From Streptosporangiaceae bacterium (GTDB taxonomy: Bacteria > Actinomycetota > Actinomycetes > Streptosporangiales > Streptosporangiaceae), in NCBI GenBank assembly GCA_025934375.1, contig JAICYD010000002.1:62001-126000 (forward strand): a DNA stretch of 64,000 nt, written 5' to 3'. Shown one piece after another: positions 43,324 to 51,949 of the stretch. The notes beneath the pieces are model-generated. The model was not told the origin of the DNA. It saw nothing but the letters and a program-made list of their open reading frames with translations, and searched no databases. The first letter of the stretch is position 1. The number at the start of each line of letters is the position of its first letter. The translations under genes were made by a program, and so were the position numbers.

Positions 43324-43470
43324 TGTGGCAAAGGTCATAGTGCCGCGTTTCGGTCGCAAAGTCGTGAATCGCTCCTCGCGTCCCGAAAGCGACACTGTGT
43401 CACAAATCACAGTTCCCGTTCTCGTCAATTTCGAGGCGCGGGCAAAGCACCCTATGTGCCATAGGTCACA
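43324..43470. promoter_or_regulatory. Three Crp-like boxes in the noncoding stretch before smc
   Basis: TGTGN-N6-TCAYA matches occur at 43324-43339 (TGTGG...TCATA), 43396-43411 (TGTGT...TCACA, inside an 18-bp CTGTGT...TCACAG) and 43455-43470 (TGTGC...TCACA), at intervals of 72 and 59 bases. Actinobacterial Crp binds TGTGA-N6-TCACA. The surrounding gap (42919-43722) has no convincing gene; short frames there lack ribosome sites. Confidence 0.4.
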
Positions 43471-43564
43471 GTCCCCGGCAACGATAGCGCCGCCCTGGCG
43501 ATGGCTTGCTTTAGCAGCGCATGATTAAGAACGTACTAAGGAATCTCAGGGGACCTCAACCGAG

Positions 43565-43712
43565 CGGCGCACTGCACTTCGGGCGCACCGCACTCGGGCG
43601 CACCGCACTCGGGCGCACCGCACTCAACGACACTGAACTTCGGGCGCGCTGAACTTCGGGCGCACAGCACTCAACGACACTGAACTTCGGGCGAACCGAC
43701 TTAAGGGGGCGC
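43565..43712. repeat. Tandem repeats of 15 and 31 bases upstream of smc
   Basis: GGCGCACCGCACTCG occurs twice in tandem with a variant before it, then GGCGCACNGCACT plus CAACGACACTGAACTTCG occurs twice, with a shortened unit (GGCGCGCTGAACTTCG) between. A CTTAAGG/CCTTAAG inverted repeat (43700-43721) follows. Confidence 0.7.
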
Positions 43713-43722
43713 GGCCTTAAGG

Positions 43723-44025
43723 ATGCCGCTCGTGTGGGATGTCGCCGATGATGGCGGACTAGGCATGATGGTCACCGGTTGGTCGCCAGTTATTCCGCGA
43801 AAATTCTGGCCAGCCCCGTCGCCGGCGCCGGCCAGGGTAGGGTTCTCCCGTCAGCCGGACGACACTGCCTCGCCGGACGACACTGCCTCGCCGTACGACA
43901 CCGCCTCGCTGTACCACAGTGCCGCGCCATACGACACTGCCGCCCAGCCCGAAGCGGCCGTGGAGCGGGCAGGACAGGGAGTTCGGTACGGCAGATCCGG
44001 GGGAGGTGAGGGCACGTGTACCTGA
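43723..44025 (+). CDS. Possible small protein with hexapeptide repeats, overlapping smc
   Basis: This 100-codon frame encodes five tandem six-residue repeats at about residues 46-75 (DDTASP, DDTASP, YDTASL, YHSAAP, YDTAAQ), from five in-register 18-bp units at 43858-43947. It has no clear ribosome site at ATG 43723, and its end overlaps the smc start by ten bases in another frame. Codon-register conservation of the repeat supports translation, but the frame may be chance in GC-rich repeats. No function is suggested. Confidence 0.3.
   Translation: MPLVWDVADDGGLGMMVTGWSPVIPRKFWPAPSPAPARVGFSRQPDDTASPDDTASPYDTASLYHSAAPYDTAAQPEAAVERAGQGVRYGRSGGGEGTCT
43858..43947. repeat. Five tandem 18-bp units just upstream of smc
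   Basis: Units start at 43858, 43876, 43894, 43912 and 43930. The first two are identical (GACGACACTGCCTCGCCG); the rest differ at two to six positions. The core ACGACACTG also appears in the array 200 bases upstream. Confidence 0.85.
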
Positions 44026-47000
44026 AGACCCTCACGCTGCGTGGCTTCAAGTCGTTCGCCTCGGCTACCACGTTGCGGCTCGAGCCCGGCATCACCTGCG
44101 TCGTCGGGCCAAACGGGTCCGGCAAGTCCAACATCGTCGACGCCCTGTCCTGGGTGATGGGCGAGCAGGGGGCGAAGTCCCTGCGCGGCGGCAAGATGGA
44201 GGACGTGGTCTTCGCGGGCACTAGCACCCGTGCCCCCCTTGGCCGGGCCGAGGTCTCCCTCACCATCGACAACAGTGACGGTGCGCTGCCGATCGACTAT
44301 GCCGAGGTGACCATCAGCCGGCTGATGTTCCGCTCTGGGCAAAGCGAGTACGCCATCAACGGTGACAGCTGCCGCCTGCTGGACGTTCAGGACCTGCTCA
44401 GCGATAGCGGCCTGGGCCGCGAGATGCACGTCATCGTCGGGCAGGGCCAGCTTGACCAGGTGCTGCACGCCGGGCCAGAGGCGCGGCGGGCCATCATCGA
44501 GGAGGCGGCCGGCGTCCTGAAGCATCGCAAGCGCAAGGAGAAGGCGCTGCGCAAGCTGGACGCGATGCAGGCCAACCTGACCCGGCTCGTCGACCTCACC
44601 GCCGAACTGAACCGGCAGCTCAAGCCGCTCGGCCGGGCCGCCGAGATTGCCCGGAAGGCGAACATCATCCAGGCCGACTTGCGGGACGCCCGGCTACGGC
44701 TGCTCGCCGATGACTACGCCACGCTGAGCGAGAAGCTGGAGCGCGATGAGGCCGACGAGGCCGCGATCCGCACCCGCCGGGGCGCCCTTGAGGCTGACCT
44801 GGCCGCCGCCCGCCAGCAAGAGGAAGAGCTCGACCGGGCCGCGACCGAGCAGGCCGCCGAGCTCGACAAGGCCCAGCGGACCTGGTACGCGCTGTCTTCC
44901 CTGACCGAGCGGACCCGCGCGGTCGGCAGCCTTGCCGCCGAGCGCTCCCGGCTGCTGGCCGTCGACGCTGAGCCAGAGCGCCCCGGACGCGACCCCGACG
45001 AGCTTGACCGGCAGGCCGCCGCGCTGCGTGAAGAGGAAGCCGCCCTGTCCGAGCGGATGGCGGACGGGCGCGCCGTCTTGTCGGAGGTCGTCGCGGAGCG
45101 CTCGGCCGCCGAGGCCGCCCTCGCGGCGGCCGAGCGCCGGATCGCCGACGAGGCACGCGCCGCCGCCGGCCGGGCTGAGCGGCTGGCCAGGCTGCGCGGC
45201 ATGACCGACGCCGCCGCCAGCCGCAGCGCCGCGACCGCCGAGGAGATCGAGCGGCTGGCCATCGCCGTCGAGCAGGCCCGGGACCGGGCCGAGCACGCCC
45301 GCCTGGAATACAGCGACGTCCAGGACGTAGCCGGCAACCAAAGCGATGACCGCAGCGGCCTGGCCGCCGACCTCGAGCGGGCCTCCGCCGCCCTAAAGGT
45401 AGCCAACGAACGCGTGTCAGCGGCTCGGAAGGCTGAACGCCAGGCCAATAGCGAGGTCGCTGCGCTTCGGGCCCGCGCTGAGGCACTGGAGGAGAGCCTG
45501 CGCAGGGGCGCCGACGCGACCGCGGCGGTCCTCGCCAGCCCGGACCGGTTCCGCGGGGTGCTGGGCGCGTTCGCCGGGCAGCTCACGGTCGAGGAAGGCT
45601 ACGGGACCGCGATCGCCGCCGCCCTCGGCGCCGCCGCCGAGGCGGTCACCGTCGGCGGGCTCGACGCGGCGGTATCGGTGCTCGCCGAGATCCGCGCCGC
45701 CGACGCCGGAACGGTCGCGCTCGTGATCGCCGGCTCGGACGCAGCCCCGGGGGCAGCCGCCCGCGATGCCGATTTGCCCGCCGGGTCGCGGTGGGCCGTC
45801 GACCTGGTGACGGCGCCCGCTGAGCTTACGGGCGCTGTGCGCGCCCTGCTGGCCGACATCATCGTGGTGGGTGACCTTGAGCAGGCGGCCCGTTGCGTTG
45901 GGGATGATCCTGCCCTTAAAGCCGTTACCGTGGCCGGTGACCTGGTCGGGGCGCACTGGGCGCACGGGGGCTCGGCCCGGCCGCAGTCCCTGCTGGACGT
46001 GCGCGCGGCCGCCGACGAGGCGGCGGCCGGGGTCGCGGCGGCGCTGCAGCGCGCCGAGGATGCCGCGGAACTGCTCGCCGAGGCCACCGAGGCCACCGAG
46101 GCGGCTCAGCGGGACGTCGATGAGGCACGCCGGCTGATGCAGGCGGCCGACGCGGCGGCGGCGGAGATCTCCGGGCGGCTGGGCCGGTTCGCCGGCGCCG
46201 CCCGGGCGGCCACAGACGAGGCCAACCGCCTGGACGCCGCCGTCGGCGCCGCGCGGCGTTCGGCGGAAAAGGACCTCGCCAAGCTCGCTCAGCTGAAGGC
46301 CGAGCTCGCCGAGGCGGAGGCCGAGGAGGAACGCGCCAGCGATCCTGGGCTGGCCAACGAGCAGGCCGCGCAGGAGCGATCGGAGCTCGCGCACCGCGCC
46401 ACGGCGGCCCGCAACGCGGAGATGGAAGGCCGCCTTGAGGTCCGCACGGTCGAGGAGCGGTTGCGCGCCATCAGCGGTCAGGCCGATTCGCTGAGCGCCA
46501 CGGCCGCGGCCGAGCGGATGGCCCGCGAGCGCGCCGCCGCCCGCCGCCGGCAGCGGGCCGCGCAGGCGGCTGTCGCCCGCGCCGTGGCCATCGGAGCCCG
46601 GGTCGCGGTCGCCGCCGCTGACTCCTCGCTGGCCATGGCGCGGGCGCGGCGCGAGTCCGCCGAGGAGCTGAGCGTGACCAGCGCCAGCGCGCTGAAGTCG
46701 GTGCGGGCACGGGCGACCGCGCTGGCAGGGGACCTGGACAAGGTCGTGAACACGGCCCACGGGACGGAGATCGCCCGTGCCGAGCACCGGCTGCGGCTGG
46801 AGCAGATGGAGTCGCACGCGCTCGAGGAGTACGGAGTGGAGCCGGCGACGCTGATGGCCGAGTACGGCCCCGCCGTGCTGGTCCCTACAGCGGCCGGGAC
46901 GCCACCGCCCGCGAGGCCCGCCGGGCAGGAGGGCGAGGACAAGTCCCCGGCTGAGGCGCCCGCCGACCCCGCCGCTGCCGGGCTCGCCAGCACCGTCCCC

Positions 47001-47828
47001 GCGGAGCCGGGAAGCCTGGCCGAGGCGCTGCGCGCCGTCACCGAGGCGGCTCGCGCGCAGTCCAACGGCAGTAACGGGAACGGTGCCAACGAGAACGGTG
47101 CCAACGGGACCCGGCCCCGGCGCAAGAAAGAAGCCGAATCCGAAGTTCCCGCGGCGGTCCCCTACGTGCGCGAGGAGCAGCAAAAGCGCGCGGCCGAGGC
47201 GGAGCGGCAACTGACCCGGCTCGGCAAGGTGAACCCGCTGGCCCTGGAGGAGTTCGCCGCGCTCCAAGAACGGCACCAGTTCCTGGCCACGCAGCTTGAA
47301 GACCTCCGCAAGACCCGCCGGGACCTGCTCACGGTCGTCAAGGAAGTCGATGACCGGGTGCAGGAGGTCTTCGCCTCCGCGTACGCGGACACCGCGCGGG
47401 AGTTCGAGGCGATATTCGGCCGGCTGTTCCCGGGCGGGTCCGGGCGGCTGCTGCTGACCGAGCCCGACGACATGCTGACCACCGGCATCGAGATCGAGGC
47501 GCGGCCGCCCGGCAAGAAGGTCAAGCGGCTGTCCCTGCTGTCGGGCGGCGAGCGGTCGCTGACGGCGATCGCCTACCTGTTCGCGATCTTCAAGGCGCGG
47601 CCGTCGCCCTTCTACGTGCTCGATGAGGTTGAGGCCGCGCTCGACGACAGCAACCTGCAGCGACTGCTGCGGGTCTTCGACGAGCTGCGGGAAAGCTCCC
47701 AGCTCATCGTGATCACCCACCAGCGCCGGACGATGGAGGCCGCCGACGCGCTTTACGGCGTCTCCATGCGCGGCGACGGCGTCTCCCAGGTGATCAGCCA
47801 GCGCGTCCGCGAGCCCGAGCCGGTCTAG
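44016..47828 (+). CDS. smc: Chromosome partition protein SMC
   Basis: SMC (1270 aa) organises and segregates the chromosome with ScpA and ScpB. The N-terminal head has FKSFASATTLRLEPGITCVVGP, Walker A GPNGSGKSN (residues 31-39) and SDSGLGREMHVIVGQGQLDQ. Two long Ala/Glu/Arg-rich coiled coils flank a hinge (around residues 505-660, RFRGVLGAFAGQLTVEEGYG). The C-terminal head has the signature LLSGGERSLTAIAYLFAIF and Walker B FYVLDEVEAALDD. A Pro/Ala and Asn/Gly-rich insert (about 965-1040) interrupts the second coil before the head. The GTG has GGGGGAGG upstream. Confidence 0.96.
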   Translation: MYLKTLTLRGFKSFASATTLRLEPGITCVVGPNGSGKSNIVDALSWVMGEQGAKSLRGGKMEDVVFAGTSTRAPLGRAEVSLTIDNSDGALPIDYAEVTISRLMFRSGQSEYAINGDSCRLLDVQDLLSDSGLGREMHVIVGQGQLDQVLHAGPEARRAIIEEAAGVLKHRKRKEKALRKLDAMQANLTRLVDLTAELNRQLKPLGRAAEIARKANIIQADLRDARLRLLADDYATLSEKLERDEADEAAIRTRRGALEADLAAARQQEEELDRAATEQAAELDKAQRTWYALSSLTERTRAVGSLAAERSRLLAVDAEPERPGRDPDELDRQAAALREEEAALSERMADGRAVLSEVVAERSAAEAALAAAERRIADEARAAAGRAERLARLRGMTDAAASRSAATAEEIERLAIAVEQARDRAEHARLEYSDVQDVAGNQSDDRSGLAADLERASAALKVANERVSAARKAERQANSEVAALRARAEALEESLRRGADATAAVLASPDRFRGVLGAFAGQLTVEEGYGTAIAAALGAAAEAVTVGGLDAAVSVLAEIRAADAGTVALVIAGSDAAPGAAARDADLPAGSRWAVDLVTAPAELTGAVRALLADIIVVGDLEQAARCVGDDPALKAVTVAGDLVGAHWAHGGSARPQSLLDVRAAADEAAAGVAAALQRAEDAAELLAEATEATEAAQRDVDEARRLMQAADAAAAEISGRLGRFAGAARAATDEANRLDAAVGAARRSAEKDLAKLAQLKAELAEAEAEEERASDPGLANEQAAQERSELAHRATAARNAEMEGRLEVRTVEERLRAISGQADSLSATAAAERMARERAAARRRQRAAQAAVARAVAIGARVAVAAADSSLAMARARRESAEELSVTSASALKSVRARATALAGDLDKVVNTAHGTEIARAEHRLRLEQMESHALEEYGVEPATLMAEYGPAVLVPTAAGTPPPARPAGQEGEDKSPAEAPADPAAAGLASTVPAEPGSLAEALRAVTEAARAQSNGSNGNGANENGANGTRPRRKKEAESEVPAAVPYVREEQQKRAAEAERQLTRLGKVNPLALEEFAALQERHQFLATQLEDLRKTRRDLLTVVKEVDDRVQEVFASAYADTAREFEAIFGRLFPGGSGRLLLTEPDDMLTTGIEIEARPPGKKVKRLSLLSGGERSLTAIAYLFAIFKARPSPFYVLDEVEAALDDSNLQRLLRVFDELRESSQLIVITHQRRTMEAADALYGVSMRGDGVSQVISQRVREPEPV

Positions 47829-47911
47829 CGTTGGGCGGTAGGGCAAGCTAGAGCCTGACGTACGCTCCGGTTCGGCGAGATCGCTGACGGTTCTGGGAGA
47901 CTTAGGACGTT

Positions 47912-49090
47912 ATGGAATACATCATCCTCATCGTTGTGCTCGCGGTGCTCCTCATCGGCGGCCTCGGAAGCACCTTCTTGCTGCGCTCGCGGAGCGGACG
48001 TCGGGGCGGCGGGGCAAGCGCCGGCTCAGTCGCCCGGGGGGGGACCGCGACCGCCCCGGGGACAGCCGATGACAGCGGGGCCACCGCCACCACGACCGTC
48101 GCCCCGCCCGTCCCCGCGCAACCGGAAGCGCCGGAAGCGCCGGCGAAGCCGACGATCGAGAAGCCGCCCCCCTCGGCCGGGCGGATGGTGCGGCTGCGCG
48201 CCCGGCTCGCCCGGTCCCAGTCCGGCTTCGGGTCGGCGCTGCTGAGCCTGCTGTCGCGGGACCGGCTGGACGACGACACCTGGGACGAGATCGAGGAAGT
48301 CCTGATCACGGCCGACGTCGGGGTCGGCCCGGCCCGGCAGATGGTCGCCGACCTGCGGACCAAGGTGAAGGTCGAGGGCTCGCGAACCCCCGATGAGGTC
48401 AAGCAGATGCTGCGGGCCGAGTTGCTGGCCCAGGTCGAGACCCCGGCCAGCCGCGAGGTTCGCACCCGGCGCCACGAGGGCCACCCGGCGATCGTGATGA
48501 TGGTCGGCGTCAACGGCACCGGCAAGACCACGACCTGCGGCAAGCTCGCCCGCTCACTGGTCGGGGACGGGCAGACCGTGCTGCTCGGCGCCGCCGACAC
48601 GTTCCGGGCGGCCGCCGCCGACCAGCTGCAGACCTGGGGCGAGCGGGTCGGCGCGCAGACGGTCCGCTCGGACAAGGAGGGCGCCGACCCCGCGAGCGTC
48701 GCCTTCGAGGCGGTCAGCCAGGGCATCGAGGCCGAGGTGGACGTGGTCCTCATCGACACGGCGGGGCGCCTGCACACCAAGACGGGCCTTATGGACGAGC
48801 TCGGCAAGGTGAAGCGGGTCATCGAGAAGAAGGCCAGCGTGGATGAGGTGCTGCTGGTGCTCGACGCGACGACCGGCCAGAACGGGCTCCGCCAGGCGCG
48901 CGTGTTCGCCGAGGTCGTCGACGTCTCGGGGATCGTGCTCACCAAGCTCGACGGCACCGCCAAGGGCGGCATCGTGGTCGCGGTCCAGCAGGAGCTCGGC
49001 GTCCCCGTCAAGCTGGTCGGCCTCGGCGAGGGCCCCGATGACCTGGCGCCCTTCGACCCGGAGACCTTCATCGACGCGATCATCGGGTAG
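47912..49090 (+). CDS. ftsY: Signal recognition particle receptor FtsY
   Basis: FtsY (392 aa) docks SRP-ribosome complexes at the membrane. It begins with a hydrophobic membrane segment (IILIVVLAVLLIGGLGSTFLL), followed by a Ser/Pro/Ala-rich linker, the N domain (LDDDTWDEIEEVLITADVGV), and the GTPase domain with GVNGTGKTTT, DTFRAAAADQL, DTAGRLHTKTGLMDEL, TKLDGTAKGG and GLGEGPDDLAPFDP. It follows smc by 83 bases, as in Streptomyces. Confidence 0.96.
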   Translation: MEYIILIVVLAVLLIGGLGSTFLLRSRSGRRGGGASAGSVARGGTATAPGTADDSGATATTTVAPPVPAQPEAPEAPAKPTIEKPPPSAGRMVRLRARLARSQSGFGSALLSLLSRDRLDDDTWDEIEEVLITADVGVGPARQMVADLRTKVKVEGSRTPDEVKQMLRAELLAQVETPASREVRTRRHEGHPAIVMMVGVNGTGKTTTCGKLARSLVGDGQTVLLGAADTFRAAAADQLQTWGERVGAQTVRSDKEGADPASVAFEAVSQGIEAEVDVVLIDTAGRLHTKTGLMDELGKVKRVIEKKASVDEVLLVLDATTGQNGLRQARVFAEVVDVSGIVLTKLDGTAKGGIVVAVQQELGVPVKLVGLGEGPDDLAPFDPETFIDAIIG

Positions 49091-49171
49091 CCAGGCCTGG
49101 ATAGCGAAACACCCTCGTAACAACAAGACCGCCTGTTTCACGTCTTGGACACATTCTGACTAGACGAATGA

Positions 49172-49558
<387 letters not shown>

Positions 49559-49638
49559 CCCTCATGGCAAGCCAATAGGGGAGGCCAGTACCGCGAGCAT
49601 GCCAATGTCAAGGCCTGCGTTATTAACCGGGGGACCTG

Positions 49639-51879
49639 GTGAGCGTGATGACCTCTTTCGCGGCCGACCGAGGCCGAAGGACAACCGAGACCGATCGCTG
49701 GCTGGCCGGCATGCTCGGGGCCGAGCCCGGAGTGGCCCTCGTCGCCGTCGGCGGTTACGGCCGCAAGGAACTGCTGCCCGGCAGCGATCTCGACGTGCTC
49801 CTGCTGCACGATGGCCAAGAGGGCATCGCCGCGATCGCCGACCGGGTCTGGTACCCGGTCTGGGACTCCGGCGCCCGCCTGGACCACGCCGTGCGCACCG
49901 TCCCCCAGGCGCGCCGGGTGGCCCGCAACGACCTCAAGGTCGCCCTCGGCCTGCTGAACGCCCGGCACGTGGCCGGCGACCCTGACCTCACGACCAGGCT
50001 CCGCGAGGGCGCGCTCGAGGACTGGCGCGTCAACGCCAGGACCCGGCTCGCCGAGCTGCGGGAACTGCACGAGGAGCGGACCCGGCTGCACGGCGAGCTG
50101 GCCTTCCTCCTCGAGCCGGACCTGAAGGAATCACGCGGCGGCCAGCGTGACGTGCACGCCATCCAGGCCATCGCCGCGGCATGGGTCGCCCCCGCCCCCG
50201 GCCCCCGGGTCCGGGCCGCCTACGAGCAGATCCTCGACGCCCGGCACGTCCTGCACGAGGTCACCGGCCGCCGCCTGGACCGCCTTGTCCTCGAGGAGCA
50301 AGATGAGGTCGCCCGGACGCTGGGGCTGCTCGACGGGGACCAGTTGCTGCGCGACCTGGCCGGTGCCGGGCGCACCGTCGCCTACGCCGTCGACCACGCG
50401 TTCCGCCAGGCGGAGCGGGCCGCGGGCCGCCGCGGCCTCGGCGCCCGCCTGCGCCGCGGCGCGCCCGAGCGGCGCCCCCTCGCGGACGGGGTCGTCGAGC
50501 AAGACGGTGAGGTTGTCCTGGCCCGGGCGGCCAGCCCCGCCACCGACCCGGCGCTCGTGCTCCGCGCGGCCGCCGCCGCCGCGCAGGCCGGGCTGCCGCT
50601 CGCGCCGCGGGCGCTGGCCCGGCTGGCCGAGTGCCCGCCGTTGCCCGTTCCGTGGCCCGCCGACGCCCGCGACGCGCTGACCACGCTGCTGGGCGCGGGC
50701 GCGTCGGCGATCCCCGTCTGGGAGGCGCTGGATCAAGAAGGCCTGCTCACCCCGCTGATCCCCGACTGGGAACGGGTCCGCAACCGGCCGCAGCGCAACC
50801 CGCTGCACCGCTTCACCGTCGACCGGCACCTGGTCGAGTGCGCCGCGAACGCGGCGGCACTGACCCGCGACGTCGCCCGGCCCGACTTGCTGCTGCTGGC
50901 CTGCCTGCTGCATGACATCGGCAAGGGCTGGCCGGGCGACCACAGCGTCTCCGGTGAGGTGGTCGCCCGCGACGTGGCCCGCCGCGTCGGGCTGACGCTG
51001 CCCGACGCCGAGATCATCGCCGCCGCGACCAGGCATCACCTGCTGCTGCCGATGGTGGCGACCCGGCGCGACCTGGACGACCCGGTGACCGTGCAGCACG
51101 TGGCCCAGGCACTGGGCAGCCGGCTGCTGCTGGAGCTGCTGCACGCGCTCGCGCAGGCCGACGGGCTGGCGACCGGCCCGGCGGCGTGGAATGACTGGAA
51201 GGCGGGGCTCGTCGCCGACCTGGTGCGGCGGGTCTCCGCCGTGCTCGACGGCGACCCGGAGCCCGAGCCCGCGCCGCTGCGCGATGACCAGCTGGCGCTG
51301 GCCGCCGCGGGCGGCCCGGCCGCGATCGTCAAGGGCCACGAGGTCACGGTGGTCGCCCCCGACCGCCCCGGCCTGCTGTGGCGGGCCGCCGGGGTGCTCG
51401 CCTCGCACCGCCTGGCGGTTCGCGGCGCCAACGCGACGACCGTGGGAGAGACCGCCGTGACGGTGTTCAGCGTGGCGCCCGAGTACGGTGACCCGCCTGA
51501 TGAGGCCCTGGTCGCGGCCGACCTGCGCCGGATGCTGGAGGGCCGCCTGGACGTGGAGGACCGCCTGGAGCGCCGCGCCCGCAACGCCCGTCCCCCCGGC
51601 GCCGCCGCGCCGCCACCCAAGGTCGTCATGGTCGATGGTGCCTCGCAGACGGCGACCGTGGTCGAGGTGCGCGCCCACGACGAGCCTGGCCTGCTGTGGC
51701 GGATCGGCCGGGCGCTCGGCGAGTGCGGCCTGGACGTCCGCGCCGCCCGGGTCGAGACCCTCGGGGCAGAGGCCGTCGACGTCTTCTACGTCACCGACTC
51801 CGCCGGCCGGCAGCTCACCGACCCCGAGGCCCGCAAGCGGACCGTCGCCGCGGTTCTCGCCGCGTTGACTCCCGCCTGA
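49639..51879 (+). CDS. glnD: Bifunctional PII uridylyl/adenylyltransferase and removing enzyme
   Basis: GlnD modifies and demodifies PII according to nitrogen status (746 aa); in actinobacteria the modification is adenylylation. The nucleotidyltransferase motif is VAVGGYGRKELLPGSDLDVLL. The HD hydrolase motif is LLACLLHDIGKGWPGDHS (residues about 421-440). Two ACT domains follow (VVAPDRPGLLWRAAGV and VRAHDEPGLLWRIGRA). The N terminus is about 100 residues shorter than E. coli GlnD, with the transferase motif already at residue 37. GTG 49639 lies 80 bases after glnB. Confidence 0.94.
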   Translation: MSVMTSFAADRGRRTTETDRWLAGMLGAEPGVALVAVGGYGRKELLPGSDLDVLLLHDGQEGIAAIADRVWYPVWDSGARLDHAVRTVPQARRVARNDLKVALGLLNARHVAGDPDLTTRLREGALEDWRVNARTRLAELRELHEERTRLHGELAFLLEPDLKESRGGQRDVHAIQAIAAAWVAPAPGPRVRAAYEQILDARHVLHEVTGRRLDRLVLEEQDEVARTLGLLDGDQLLRDLAGAGRTVAYAVDHAFRQAERAAGRRGLGARLRRGAPERRPLADGVVEQDGEVVLARAASPATDPALVLRAAAAAAQAGLPLAPRALARLAECPPLPVPWPADARDALTTLLGAGASAIPVWEALDQEGLLTPLIPDWERVRNRPQRNPLHRFTVDRHLVECAANAAALTRDVARPDLLLLACLLHDIGKGWPGDHSVSGEVVARDVARRVGLTLPDAEIIAAATRHHLLLPMVATRRDLDDPVTVQHVAQALGSRLLLELLHALAQADGLATGPAAWNDWKAGLVADLVRRVSAVLDGDPEPEPAPLRDDQLALAAAGGPAAIVKGHEVTVVAPDRPGLLWRAAGVLASHRLAVRGANATTVGETAVTVFSVAPEYGDPPDEALVAADLRRMLEGRLDVEDRLERRARNARPPGAAAPPPKVVMVDGASQTATVVEVRAHDEPGLLWRIGRALGECGLDVRAARVETLGAEAVDVFYVTDSAGRQLTDPEARKRTVAAVLAALTPA

Positions 51880-51936
51880 GCCGGCCCTCTGGACACCGCA
51901 TCGATCCACTGGGCTCTGAGCCTCGCGCGTAGACGG

Positions 51937-51942
51937 TAGCCT
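51937..51942 (+). promoter_or_regulatory. -10 element for leaderless ffh mRNA
   Basis: TAGCCT ends eight bases before the GTG of ffh, so transcription would start at or next to the start codon. No ribosome site is present, which fits a leaderless mRNA. The -35 is poor. Confidence 0.4.
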
Positions 51943-51949
51943 TGACAAC

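Noticed and set aside
43057..43528. Short frames on both strands in the gap before smc
   Set aside because: No ribosome sites, no recognisable domain and poor codon bias; the plus-strand frame at 43325 spans the Crp-like boxes.
45417..47846. An 809-codon minus-strand frame opposite smc
   Set aside because: Antisense shadow created by GC-rich third positions in the SMC coiled coil.
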